A stretch of DNA of 64,000 nt from Paenibacillus_S vulneris (GTDB lineage Bacteria > Bacillota > Bacilli > Paenibacillales > NBRC-103111), in contig NZ_BAABJG010000018.1 of the NCBI RefSeq assembly GCF_039543185.1, positions 62,001-126,000 on the forward strand. Direction: 5' to 3'. Each line of letters begins with the position of its first letter. Position 1 is the first letter of the stretch. The notes under the pieces were generated by a model. The model had not been told where the DNA came from and made no database searches. It was given only the letters and a program-made list of their open reading frames with translations. Shown here one piece after another: positions 44,414 to 52,655 of this stretch. Made by a program: the position numbers and the translations under genes.

Positions 44414-46549
44414 TTATGCCCTCATGGGCTCAACTCGTACGGCGCAGGCTTTAAACTCCGGCATTCGGCACGCGGGGTCGAGCGCCGGATTGGTTAGACG
44501 ATTGATGCATTGCTCCTCTCCCCAATGAAAGGGAACGAACACGGTATCCCTACGAATTTTGGCAGAAAATTTCACTTTCAGCCGGATGGAGCCCCGCTTG
44601 GATGAAACCCGCGCATATCCGCCGTTGACCAGCCCGTTTTCGATGGCGGTATCCGGATGAATCTCCAGCAGCGGCTCCGGATATTTGGAATTCAGCTCCG
44701 GTGTGCTGCGGGTTTGAACTCCCGACAAATAATGCTGCAGCACACGTCCGGTCGTTAAAGTCAACGGGTATCTCCTGGATGGGACCTCCTTCGGATTCTG
44801 ATGTTCAATCGCGGCCAGTCGGGCTCTGCCATCAGGATGAGCGAAGCTGTGCTCAAACATGCGCGGCGTCCCCGGATGCCCCTCCTCCGGGCAGGGCCAG
44901 AATATGCCCTTCCTCTTCTCCAGCTCGTCGTAAGTGATTCCGTAATAATCGGCCAATCCGCCCTTGGATGCCAGCCGGAGCTCATTAAAAATATCCTCAG
45001 CCGAGCCATATTGAAAATATCGTCCTCTTCCCAGCGCAGAGGCTATATCGCATAGAATCCTCCAGTCCAGCCTCGCTTGCCCGGGCAGCGGCTTCAATGC
45101 TCTTCTGACCATCACGCGCCCTTCAAGCTGAGTCATCGTCCCCTCATCCTCCAAATAGGCGGAGCCAGGAAGGAGTACATGGGCAAAGCGGGACGTTTCC
45201 GATGGCAGCAAATCAATGACAACCAGAAACTTCAGCTTCTTCAACGCTCTCTCCACCAATTGACTGTTGGGATTGGACACGACCGGATTGGAGGAAAGGA
45301 TAATCAGCGCCTTGATCTCCTCCCGGTCAATAGCCTCCATCATTTCATAAGCAGATACCCCTTTGTGAGGGAGCTCCTCCTCTGGAACTCCCCATACGCT
45401 GGCGATGTGAGCCCTATGGGCGGGATCTTCAATCAAACGGTAGCCCGGAAGCTGATCAGCCTTCTGCCCGTGCTCTCTGCCGCCCTGACCGTTGGCTTGG
45501 CCCGTGATGGCCCCATAGCCGCATCCGGGGCGGCCGATTTTACCGGTGAGCAGTACCAGGTTGAGAAAATTGCGGACGTTGGCCACTCCGCTTGCATGCT
45601 GCTCTACCCCCCGGGCCGTAAACACCATTCCCGTTTCCGCTTGGCCGTACATCCTTGCTGCCTCGATTATAAGCATGGGATCAACACCGGATAGCGCCGC
45701 CGCTTCGGACAATGAAACCTTCTTCACATGCTCAGCCAAATCGGCATAGCCGTTTGTTTTTTGCTCGATAAACGCCTGATCCGTATACCCTTCCTCCACG
45801 ATGACCTTCAGCATCCCGTTGACCAATGCCGCATCGTACCCCGGCTTCACCTTCAGATGGATATCCGCAATCGCACACGTTGCCGTTTCCCGCGGATCTA
45901 TGACAATGATCTTGCATCCGTCTTGCTTCGCCTTACGGAAATACTGCATGATGGTCGGCTGACATTCGGCAATATTGGTGCCCGCAAGAATAATGCATTT
46001 GGCTAAGGGCACTTCTGAAAGCGGGTTCGTCAAGCCTCGGTCGACCCCAAAGGTCAGATTGGAAGCCCCTGCTGCAGCCGACATGCAGAACCTGCCGTTG
46101 TAATCGATATATTTGGTCTGAAGCGCTACTCTCGCAAATTTTCCCAGGAGATAGCTTTCCTCATTCGTTAAGGAGCCTCCTCCGTACACGCCTACCGAAT
46201 CCTTGCCGTATTTGAGCTGGATATGCTGGATTTGAATCCGAATATGCTCGAGCACGGCTTCCCAGGACACATTACGAAGTCTTCCGTAGTCCCTTATCAT
46301 CGGGCTTTTCAATCTTCTATCGTCCATGGTATGTGTGTGGGCATTCAGCCCCTTGACACATAGCCTTCCGTCCGTTACCGGGTCCTCTTTGTTAGGAGTT
46401 ACGGAATAGAGAGCCCCGCCGCTTGTAGCTACCTCCTGAAGCTTCATCGTACATTGCACGCTGCAGTAGGGACACTCAGTCAAGTCCGCATTCACTTGAG
46501 GCAGGACGGCAACCTGCCGCTTCTGAACAAGCTCAACATAATCGTTCAT
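44414..46549 (-). CDS. Assimilatory nitrate reductase catalytic subunit (NasC-like)
   Basis: This 711-residue molybdopterin oxidoreductase has a 4Fe-4S cluster formed by C26, C29, C33 and C64 (CPYCSVQC, then DGRLCVKG). A cysteine, C155 in NGRFCMSAA, is the probable molybdenum ligand, as in NasA/NapA enzymes and unlike the selenocysteine/Cys H-G-P context of formate dehydrogenases. The length matches B. subtilis NasC. No signal peptide is present, so it is cytoplasmic. The ATG at 46549 is chosen for a GGGTGA ribosome binding site; a GTG four codons upstream is possible. An electron-transfer partner (NasB type) is not encoded nearby. Confidence 0.85.
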   Translation of the reverse strand: MNDYVELVQKRQVAVLPQVNADLTECPYCSVQCTMKLQEVATSGGALYSVTPNKEDPVTDGRLCVKGLNAHTHTMDDRRLKSPMIRDYGRLRNVSWEAVLEHIRIQIQHIQLKYGKDSVGVYGGGSLTNEESYLLGKFARVALQTKYIDYNGRFCMSAAAGASNLTFGVDRGLTNPLSEVPLAKCIILAGTNIAECQPTIMQYFRKAKQDGCKIIVIDPRETATCAIADIHLKVKPGYDAALVNGMLKVIVEEGYTDQAFIEQKTNGYADLAEHVKKVSLSEAAALSGVDPMLIIEAARMYGQAETGMVFTARGVEQHASGVANVRNFLNLVLLTGKIGRPGCGYGAITGQANGQGGREHGQKADQLPGYRLIEDPAHRAHIASVWGVPEEELPHKGVSAYEMMEAIDREEIKALIILSSNPVVSNPNSQLVERALKKLKFLVVIDLLPSETSRFAHVLLPGSAYLEDEGTMTQLEGRVMVRRALKPLPGQARLDWRILCDIASALGRGRYFQYGSAEDIFNELRLASKGGLADYYGITYDELEKRKGIFWPCPEEGHPGTPRMFEHSFAHPDGRARLAAIEHQNPKEVPSRRYPLTLTTGRVLQHYLSGVQTRSTPELNSKYPEPLLEIHPDTAIENGLVNGGYARVSSKRGSIRLKVKFSAKIRRDTVFVPFHWGEEQCINRLTNPALDPACRMPEFKACAVRVEPMRA

Positions 46550-46567
46550 TTCTGCTCTCACCCGCCT

Positions 46568-47800
46568 CTAGTAATTAACCCCCGAACCCGATGTCGCCCA
46601 AGCTTTCCTCCAGCTTCGAGTCACTGCGTAAAAGACCAGGGTTACCACCAGCACGATAGAGGCAACAACAACAAATCCCGTCGTATGAGTCCCCGTAGCT
46701 TGCTTTAAAGGTCCTAATATATTATTCGGCAGCAGAAATCCGCCAAGACCGCCGAAGGCCCCCACAATGCCTGTTACAACCCCTATCTCTTTGGAAAAGC
46801 GCTGCGGAACCAGCTGGAAGATCGAACCGTTCCCCATTCCCAGGCACGCCATCATTACGCTTGTTATAGCCAGCATCACAAGAAAGGAGCTCGGCAGCGT
46901 CGAAACAGCAAAAGCGCATAGAGTGATAACGGAGAAGAGCAGCATCATAAAACGCATGCCTCCGATTTTGTCGGCAATATATCCCCCAACCGGTCTGAAA
47001 AAGCTCCCGGCAATAACTGTGATCGTGACCAAATAACCGATTTGAACCTTGCTCAGACCTCCATCCATTGCTTTGTCGCCATATACATCATAGAAGAAGA
47101 TATTGAAATAATTGGAAAACCCGACAAAGCCGCCGAACGTAACCGCATAGAATAGGCTGAACCACCAGGTATCGATATTTTTGAAGGCTGACAAATAATC
47201 TACAAGCTTCTTGGGCTCCGGCTGATTGGGGCTATCCTTAGCCATGATAGTATAAGCCAGAAGGACAAGCAGCAGTGGAAGCATGGCCAGACCGAATACG
47301 TTGTGCCAGCCCATAGAGGCGGCCAATTGCGGGCCGAAGAAGGTCGCCAGAGCCGTACCGCTGTTGCCGGCCCCGGCTATCCCCATCGCCAAGCCTTGGT
47401 ACTGCGGCGGATACCATCGGCTGGCAAGCGAAAGCGAAACTGCAAAGCTCGCCCCGGCTATGCCGAGCAGAAATCCTAGTGCTTGAACCTGATTCAAGCT
47501 GTGGCCGCCTAGCCACCCCCATAGCAAGGGAATCAGCGTCAGGATCATACCGATAATTCCCGTCTTCCTGGAGCCGATGCGGTCAGCCAGAATGCCCATC
47601 GGAATTCTGAATATGGAGCCGCCTAACGTCGGAATCGCAACCATCGTTGCCTTCTGCGCATCAGTCAAACCAAAATCTTTGGTGATGTACAAGGATAGAG
47701 CTCCGCAAAGGACCCATATCATAAAACTAACATCAAAATAGAGAAACGCTGACAACAAACTCGGAAAATGCCCTGCTTTTCGGAAATTTTGTACATCCAC
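46568..47800 (-). CDS. Nitrate/nitrite transporter, NarK/NasA family MFS
   Basis: This 410-residue major facilitator has 12 helices. The signature GAGNSGTALATFFGPQLA and the matching G-rich segment GAFGGLGGFLLPN of the C-half are the nitrate signature motifs of the NNP family. The conserved arginine in the FRIPMGILADRIG segment is present. The GTG at 47800 has AAGGAGG nine bases upstream; the ATG at 47842 would lie within the leader. It is the first gene of the operon, with nasC only 18 bases behind. Confidence 0.9.
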   Translation of the reverse strand: MDVQNFRKAGHFPSLLSAFLYFDVSFMIWVLCGALSLYITKDFGLTDAQKATMVAIPTLGGSIFRIPMGILADRIGSRKTGIIGMILTLIPLLWGWLGGHSLNQVQALGFLLGIAGASFAVSLSLASRWYPPQYQGLAMGIAGAGNSGTALATFFGPQLAASMGWHNVFGLAMLPLLLVLLAYTIMAKDSPNQPEPKKLVDYLSAFKNIDTWWFSLFYAVTFGGFVGFSNYFNIFFYDVYGDKAMDGGLSKVQIGYLVTITVIAGSFFRPVGGYIADKIGGMRFMMLLFSVITLCAFAVSTLPSSFLVMLAITSVMMACLGMGNGSIFQLVPQRFSKEIGVVTGIVGAFGGLGGFLLPNNILGPLKQATGTHTTGFVVVASIVLVVTLVFYAVTRSWRKAWATSGSGVNY

Positions 47801-47852
47801 TCCTAGATTCCTCCTTGTTTTTTCTCTTTTCCCTACATTCATGTATTGTTTG

Positions 47853-47869
47853 TGTTAGTATTCATTACA
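47853..47869. promoter_or_regulatory. TnrA/GlnR box at the narK promoter
   Basis: TGTTAGTATTCATTACA matches the TnrA/GlnR consensus TGTNAN7TNACA at every fixed position, and being palindromic it matches on both strands. It begins about eight bases after the predicted -10 of narK, over the expected transcription start. A site there would normally repress. Nitrogen control of nitrate genes is well known; the mode here is inference. Confidence 0.85.
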
Positions 47870-47876
47870 CATATAT

Positions 47877-47905
47877 ACTATACAATTCAAATCCGTATAG
47901 TTCAA
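47877..47905 (-). promoter_or_regulatory. Promoter of the narK-nasC operon
   Basis: On the minus strand TTGAAC is followed after exactly 17 bases by TATAGT. The predicted start of transcription falls at about 47870, leaving a leader of about 70 bases before the GTG codon. Confidence 0.75.
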
Positions 47906-48040
47906 CGCTTTTTTGAAAAAAAGTTCATGTTTTGGCACATCTTTTTTTGTATATTTTCTATTCACCCTAGTAATCAACGTGAATAACGAACATTTTTATT
48001 ATTGTTTTGTTTTATTGTTCGCTTTTACAACGTTTTCAAC

Positions 48041-48087
48041 AAAAAATAAAACACCAAGCTCATCAAACCACATGAGACCTGGTGTTT
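48041..48087 (-). terminator. Terminator of obg
   Basis: AAACACCA (48048-48055) pairs with TGGTGTTT (48080-48087), with an inner CTCAT/ATGAG stem. On the minus strand it is followed by TTATTTTTTG. It ends about 30 bases past the obg stop. Confidence 0.85.
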
Positions 48088-48118
48088 ATCATTCCGATTC
48101 CCCAATACCGTTTGCCGG

Positions 48119-49423
48119 CTATTCCTTCTCAACAAATTCGAATTCAAAATCACCGATCCGAACCGTCTGCCCATCCTTGGCACCGCGGCTCCTAAGCGCT
48201 TCATCAATCCCTTTTTTGCGCAAAATCCGGGCAAATCGCATGACGGATTCCTCTGTACTAAAATTCGTCCGTTTAATCAGCTTTTCAATACTTGGACTCT
48301 CTACAACGAAAGTATCATTCTCCCGGTGAATGGTGAAATCCTCATCATCATCCTTTGCTTCCAGGCGATATACTTTGCGCTCTGACAGATCGACGAGATC
48401 CTCGACGAGAGGCATCTCGGGGATGGTTTCCAGCAAGTCCGCGATCTTATAAAGCAGCTCCTGAACACCACTTTTGGTAAGCGCCGAAATCGCTATAATT
48501 TGCGTCTCCGGACTAACTCCCGCCAGCTGTTGTTTGAATTGCGCCAAAAATTCCTCTGCATCGGGCATGTCCATTTTATTGGCAACCACAATTTGCGGAC
48601 GTTCTTCAAGCTTGGAGTTGTACAGCTTTAATTCCTCGTTGATCTTCTGCCAGTCCTCAAATGGATCCCGGCCTTCTGTTGCAGCCATATCGATAATATG
48701 GACGATAACCCTGGTTCGTTCAATGTGGCGCAAGAACTCATGACCCAGTCCGACACCCTGATGCGCTCCTTCAATCAAGCCTGGCAAATCCGCCATGACG
48801 AAGCTGCGTCCGTCTCCGACGTCAACCACACCAAGATTCGGTGTAAGTGTCGTAAAATGGTACGCCCCAATCTTCGGCTGGGCCGCCGAAACTATCGAGA
48901 GCAAGGTCGATTTGCCTACACTCGGGAAGCCTACCAAGCCCACATCCGCCATCACCTTAAGCTCCAGGACAACCCAGCGCTCTTGACCTTCTTCCCCGTT
49001 TTCGGCAATTTCGGGCGCAGGATTGTTCGGTGTCGCAAAGCGAGTGTTCCCGCGTCCTCCGCGTCCTCCCTTGGCGATAACGACCTCCTGCCCATGACGG
49101 GTCAAATCTGCAATAATCTCCTGACTGTCATCGTCGATTACTACGGTTCCCGGCGGCACTTTAACGATCATATCATCGGCATTGGCTCCATGCTGGCTTT
49201 TATTGCGCCCTTTTTCCCCTCGCTCCGCTTTAAAATGCTTCTGGTAACGAAAGTCCATCAACGTACGCAGTCCCTCATCGACACGGAAAATAACATCGCC
49301 GCCATCTCCGCCGTCGCCTCCTGCAGGTCCGCCCTCGGGAACATATTTTTCCCTCCGGAACGCCACCAGACCGTCTCCGCCGTCACCACCCTTAACATAA
49401 ATCTTCGCTTTATCTACAAACAT
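48119..49423 (-). CDS. obg: GTPase Obg
   Basis: A 434-residue GTPase linked to ribosome assembly, stress response and the start of sporulation. It has the glycine-rich Obg domain (GGDGGDGGDVIF near the N-terminus), the G domain with GFPSVGKSTLLS, DLPGLIEGAHQG and NKMD, and a C-terminal OCT domain. Its neighbours spo0B, rpmA, prp and rplU have the same order in B. subtilis. Confidence 0.97.
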   Translation of the reverse strand: MFVDKAKIYVKGGDGGDGLVAFRREKYVPEGGPAGGDGGDGGDVIFRVDEGLRTLMDFRYQKHFKAERGEKGRNKSQHGANADDMIVKVPPGTVVIDDDSQEIIADLTRHGQEVVIAKGGRGGRGNTRFATPNNPAPEIAENGEEGQERWVVLELKVMADVGLVGFPSVGKSTLLSIVSAAQPKIGAYHFTTLTPNLGVVDVGDGRSFVMADLPGLIEGAHQGVGLGHEFLRHIERTRVIVHIIDMAATEGRDPFEDWQKINEELKLYNSKLEERPQIVVANKMDMPDAEEFLAQFKQQLAGVSPETQIIAISALTKSGVQELLYKIADLLETIPEMPLVEDLVDLSERKVYRLEAKDDDEDFTIHRENDTFVVESPSIEKLIKRTNFSTEESVMRFARILRKKGIDEALRSRGAKDGQTVRIGDFEFEFVEKE

Positions 49424-49435
49424 GAATCCACCTCA

Positions 49436-50080
49436 TTATGTATTCAATAACAGCAAAATTGAAACTGCTGCCTCATTTTCTTTCACCTGAACAGCTTCCC
49501 AAGCTTCACCCGGCACCGATGCCTGACGTATCCTTTGCAAGGATTGCATAAGTGATGCTTCCTTCACATCCCCTTGATAAACAAACCGCACAAGCAGCGC
49601 ATCCTTCTCTTGAAGCAAATGAAGCTCCAGCGCATGCTCCCCTTCCGCAGCGAGGCGCGCATTGTGCTTAAAGGTCTCCATGACTTCACGAACCATGACA
49701 TAAATCCGATGAGGATCTACCGGCAGCTCATCTAGATGTATCTCCTGCTTCATTATGATGGATAGCGTAATTTCCCTAACCTCGGTCTGATAAGCAAGCA
49801 AATAGACGATCAGGTCCGGAATTCCCAGTTTAGCCACGTAGCTCTCAATCTGAACCTTATGTTTTATTTTCTCCATAAGACTCTCTAATTTATCATACTT
49901 TTTTAATTTCACATAACCGAACAGCACCTGAATCTCATTCATCCAGTCATGCCGGTAGTGATTTAACAATCGGATGAAACGAAGATTTTGCTCCGAATCC
50001 CCATCCTCCGCGGCAGCCGCCGCAGGAGATTGTGCGTAATCCAACACCAACTGCTCGCAATCAGGCCTTTTCGACATCAT
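49436..50080 (-). CDS. spo0B: Spo0B-like sporulation phosphotransferase
   Basis: This 214-residue protein contains HYRHDWMNEIQVLFGYVKLKK; H44 corresponds to the phospho-accepting histidine of B. subtilis Spo0B (LRHDWMN). Spo0B passes phosphate from Spo0F to Spo0A. The N-terminal 25 residues are alanine-rich and absent from Bacillus Spo0B. The start is one of two adjacent ATGs (50080/50077) with GGAGAGGG six bases upstream; a longer frame running into rpmA is not real. It is followed by obg after 12 bases. Confidence 0.88.
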   Translation of the reverse strand: MMSKRPDCEQLVLDYAQSPAAAAAEDGDSEQNLRFIRLLNHYRHDWMNEIQVLFGYVKLKKYDKLESLMEKIKHKVQIESYVAKLGIPDLIVYLLAYQTEVREITLSIIMKQEIHLDELPVDPHRIYVMVREVMETFKHNARLAAEGEHALELHLLQEKDALLVRFVYQGDVKEASLMQSLQRIRQASVPGEAWEAVQVKENEAAVSILLLLNT

Positions 50081-50168
50081 GGCGTACCCTCTCCGATCCG
50101 CGCTTGATCCTAACTCTACCAGTATAGCATGTTGTTCCAAAAAGCACACGCCACTTTCCCAACTACGC

Positions 50169-50201
50169 AAAAAACCCCAGCGATACTGGATCGCCGGGGT
50201 T
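50169..50201 (-). terminator. Hairpin with T run between rpmA and spo0B
   Basis: AACCCC with GCGA pairs with TCGC and GGGGTT on the minus strand, followed by a run of six T. It lies after the rpmA stop, so spo0B-obg must be reached by readthrough or by a promoter in the roughly 90 bases that follow. Confidence 0.8.
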
Positions 50202-50216
50202 ATCGTTGATGACGTA

Positions 50217-50528
50217 TTATACTTCCACAGCCGCAGCCACAGGAGCAGCGTCCACAGGGTAGACGCTAACTTTCTTGCGATCACGACCCAGACGTTCGAA
50301 TTTCACAACGCCTTCAACCTTTGCAAACAGCGTATCATCGGAACCGATGCCTACGTTATTGCCCGGATGAATTTTCGTTCCGCGTTGGCGAACCAAAATG
50401 CTTCCTGCAGTTACTTGTTGACCGTCAGCACGCTTAACGCCAAGACGTTTAGCAATACTGTCACGTCCGTTTTTGGTGGAACCTACACCTTTTTTGGAAG
50501 CGAACAACTGAAGATTTAATTGTAGCAT
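50217..50528 (-). CDS. rpmA: 50S ribosomal protein L27 with cleavable N-terminus
   Basis: A 103-residue protein starting MLQLNLQLFASKKG. The first nine residues, ending L-F before ASKKG, are the Firmicute extension that the protease Prp removes. The prp gene is the next one upstream in the operon. The rest is a normal L27 (SIAKRLGVKRADGQ, GTKIHPGNNVG). Confidence 0.97.
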   Translation of the reverse strand: MLQLNLQLFASKKGVGSTKNGRDSIAKRLGVKRADGQQVTAGSILVRQRGTKIHPGNNVGIGSDDTLFAKVEGVVKFERLGRDRKKVSVYPVDAAPVAAAVEV

Positions 50529-50550
50529 GGATGTCTACCTCCTTCTTCAC

Positions 50551-50880
50551 TTATTTTTTGTCTTGCAATGTTATATATGCACCATACGATTGTTCGATCG
50601 ATTTCAGCATGACGACCATCGATTCCAGAAGCAGCTGTACCTTATCCGACTCTGTATCATCCAGATCAACGGGAACCTGTACATCCAGCAAACCATGCTT
50701 CATGTTCGCCTTCATAACAACCCCTAGCACCGTTTCAACAGAGTTGACGGTACCGACCGTAACGGCTGATACACCCGCGCAAACGATATCTTTGCCCGGA
50801 TCACCGTATAGTGCGTGCCCTTTAACCCGGAACGACTCGATCCGATCGTCTGGTCTCCGCTTGATCGTTACCCGAATCAT
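50551..50880 (-). CDS. prp: Ribosomal-processing cysteine protease Prp
   Basis: A 109-residue protein with the catalytic pair H22 (GHALYGDPG) and C34 (DIVCAGVSAV) at the same positions as the Staphylococcus enzyme. It cleaves the N-terminal extension of L27. It is sandwiched between rplU and rpmA, as in other Firmicutes (ysxB in B. subtilis). Confidence 0.95.
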   Translation of the reverse strand: MIRVTIKRRPDDRIESFRVKGHALYGDPGKDIVCAGVSAVTVGTVNSVETVLGVVMKANMKHGLLDVQVPVDLDDTESDKVQLLLESMVVMLKSIEQSYGAYITLQDKK

Positions 50881-50894
50881 AGCCTTATCCCTGC

Positions 50895-51206
50895 TTAAGC
50901 CTGGATTTTTTCAATCACAACTTTGGTGTAAGGCTGACGGTGACCTTGCTTACGACGGTAGTTCTTCTTGGCTTTATATTTGTAAACGATGACTTTCTCA
51001 CCTTTACCGTGCTTCTCTACTTTTGCAGATACAGCAGCGCCAGCTACCAATGGAGCTCCAAGCACCAAACCGCCTTCTTTGGATACAGCCAATACTTTGT
51101 CAAAAGTAACAGCTTCACCTTCACCTGCGTTCAATTTTTCGATGTAAAGAACATCGCCCTCTTGAACTTTGTATTGTTTACCGCCTGTTTCGATAATTGC
51201 GTACAT
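50895..51206 (-). CDS. rplU: 50S ribosomal protein L21
   Basis: A 103-residue protein starting MYAIIETGGKQYKVQEGD, diagnostic for L21, with the C-terminal KKNYRRKQGHRQPYTKVVI. It is the first gene of the rplU-prp-rpmA operon and is preceded by its own leader and promoter. Confidence 0.98.
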   Translation of the reverse strand: MYAIIETGGKQYKVQEGDVLYIEKLNAGEGEAVTFDKVLAVSKEGGLVLGAPLVAGAAVSAKVEKHGKGEKVIVYKYKAKKNYRRKQGHRQPYTKVVIEKIQA

Positions 51207-51316
51207 TTCGTTGCACCTCCCTCATGTCTCAGACTCGCCTTAGCCAGGTGACCCGTTCTGAAAGGAACGCGTGCTTCAACCCGCTTCGTGCGGTTACAGC
51301 ATGTTTTGCAACATAC
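51207..51316 (-). ncRNA. L21 leader (autoregulatory 5' UTR)
   Basis: The stretch between the rplU promoter and its ATG can form two hairpins on the minus strand. CGTTC/GAACG lies at 51254-51269 and ACCGC/GCGGGT at 51279-51295, followed by a GAGGGAGGTG ribosome binding site. Firmicute rplU genes are known to carry an L21-leader RNA here. The match is by position and hairpin layout and was not scored against a model. Confidence 0.6.
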
Positions 51317-51322
51317 CTGATT

Positions 51323-51351
51323 ATATTACCACAGCCTATGAATGATTGCAA
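51323..51351 (-). promoter_or_regulatory. Promoter of the rplU-prp-rpmA operon
   Basis: On the minus strand TTGCAA is followed after exactly 17 bases by TAATAT, and TATAAT overlaps it three bases further on. It lies 110-145 bases upstream of rplU, downstream of the rng stop. Confidence 0.75.
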
Positions 51352-51390
51352 TGCCTATTCCAATAGATTCTTCCGTACACCTTGGAACGG

Positions 51391-52632
51391 TCATTTGGTC
51401 CATAACCATCCGGTCCCCTCGCACTCCGTGCAGCGGCGAATAGTCACTTTGTCCTTCCCGTCACGAACCTTTTTTCGGGTCATCTCTACCAAGCCGAGCC
51501 GTGTCCACCCTTCAACTACCGTTTTGGTGCGATCCCGTTTGACCTCCTGCTCGAGCGTGTCCAGAACCAGCTGCCGGTGAGCAACCAAATCCATATCAAT
51601 AAAATCGATAATAATAAGTCCGCCAATATCTCTTAATCTTAACAGCCGGGCAATTTCTTTGGCCGCCAGAACATTCGTGTCCTTCACCGTCTGCTCCAAA
51701 TCTACGCTCCCGGTATACCGCCCCGTATTTACATCGAACACGGTCAGAGCCTCGGTATGGTCGACGACTACATAGCCCCCGTTATCCAGCCAAATTTTGC
51801 GTTTAAAGCTGTTCTCAAGCTGCTCGTCCGCCTGAAAAGTGCCGAACAACGTCCCCCTCGTTCTCTCAAACCTCCGGACCCTCTCGCAAAGACCCGGCGA
51901 AACGGCGCGAACGAGAGTCATGATGGTGTCATAGGCATCCTTATCATTAACCCAGAGCTCCTGCACATCATCGCGAAATACATCCCGAATCCAGCGTGGC
52001 AGCAGCCCAAAGTCGGTATACACCTTGCGCGGTACGGGACCTTGCAGCGAGGATAGCTCCTCCACCGCCTGCCATCGCTTCCGCAAGTCTATAAGATCGG
52101 TGGTGATCAGCTCTTCCGCGACGCCCTCGGCCGCCGTTCTGACTATAAAGCCCTCTCCCTGCTTCAGATGCTTCTCCGCCGCATGCTTTAACCGTTCACG
52201 TTCGGTTTCAATTTCAATTTTGCGGGACACGCCTACGTAATCGGCGCGCGGCATATAAACGCCCCATCTGCCGGGAATCGAGTAGTGAGTTGTCACCCGT
52301 GCCCCCTTATTGCCCACCGGCTCTTTGACAACCTGTACAAGCAGGGCTTGCCCTACCTGCACCAGCTCCGTAATTAACGGCTTTTGTTTGGGGTGCTTTT
52401 CCAAATGCGCCGGTAAAATATCATCGATATATAAAAAGGCGTTTTTTTCCAATCCGATATCCAAAAACGCCGCCTGCATCCCTTGCAAAACGTTAACGAC
52501 TCGACCTATGTACATATTGCCAGCCAAGTGCTCCGCCCCGCGAAGTTCGTTGTCGTACTCTACCAATCGGTCATCTTCCATTACCGCTACTTCGATTTGG
52601 TCCTGTCCACATTGTACGAGAATACGCTTCAT
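51391..52632 (-). CDS. rng: Ribonuclease E/G family protein
   Basis: A 413-residue endoribonuclease with an N-terminal S1-like RNA-binding region (GNMYIGRVVNVLQGMQAAFLDIG), the RNase E/G catalytic domain (DLEQTVKDTNVLAAKEIARL, with IIIDFIDM holding the catalytic aspartates) and a C-terminal CTECEGTG. It is somewhat shorter than E. coli RNase G. The distance to the upstream spoIVFB gene is 23 bases, so it belongs to the spoIVFA-spoIVFB-rng run. Confidence 0.93.
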   Translation of the reverse strand: MKRILVQCGQDQIEVAVMEDDRLVEYDNELRGAEHLAGNMYIGRVVNVLQGMQAAFLDIGLEKNAFLYIDDILPAHLEKHPKQKPLITELVQVGQALLVQVVKEPVGNKGARVTTHYSIPGRWGVYMPRADYVGVSRKIEIETERERLKHAAEKHLKQGEGFIVRTAAEGVAEELITTDLIDLRKRWQAVEELSSLQGPVPRKVYTDFGLLPRWIRDVFRDDVQELWVNDKDAYDTIMTLVRAVSPGLCERVRRFERTRGTLFGTFQADEQLENSFKRKIWLDNGGYVVVDHTEALTVFDVNTGRYTGSVDLEQTVKDTNVLAAKEIARLLRLRDIGGLIIIDFIDMDLVAHRQLVLDTLEQEVKRDRTKTVVEGWTRLGLVEMTRKKVRDGKDKVTIRRCTECEGTGWLWTK

Positions 52633-52655
52633 GATTTTCCACCTCGGACTTCATT

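Larger units (their letters stand above)
47801..48118. other. AT-rich intergenic region between obg and narK
   Basis: This 318-base region holds the obg terminator at its right side, the narK promoter and TnrA/GlnR box near its left, and about 130 bases of AT-rich sequence between them with no gene. I saw no FNR-type box. Confidence 0.6.
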
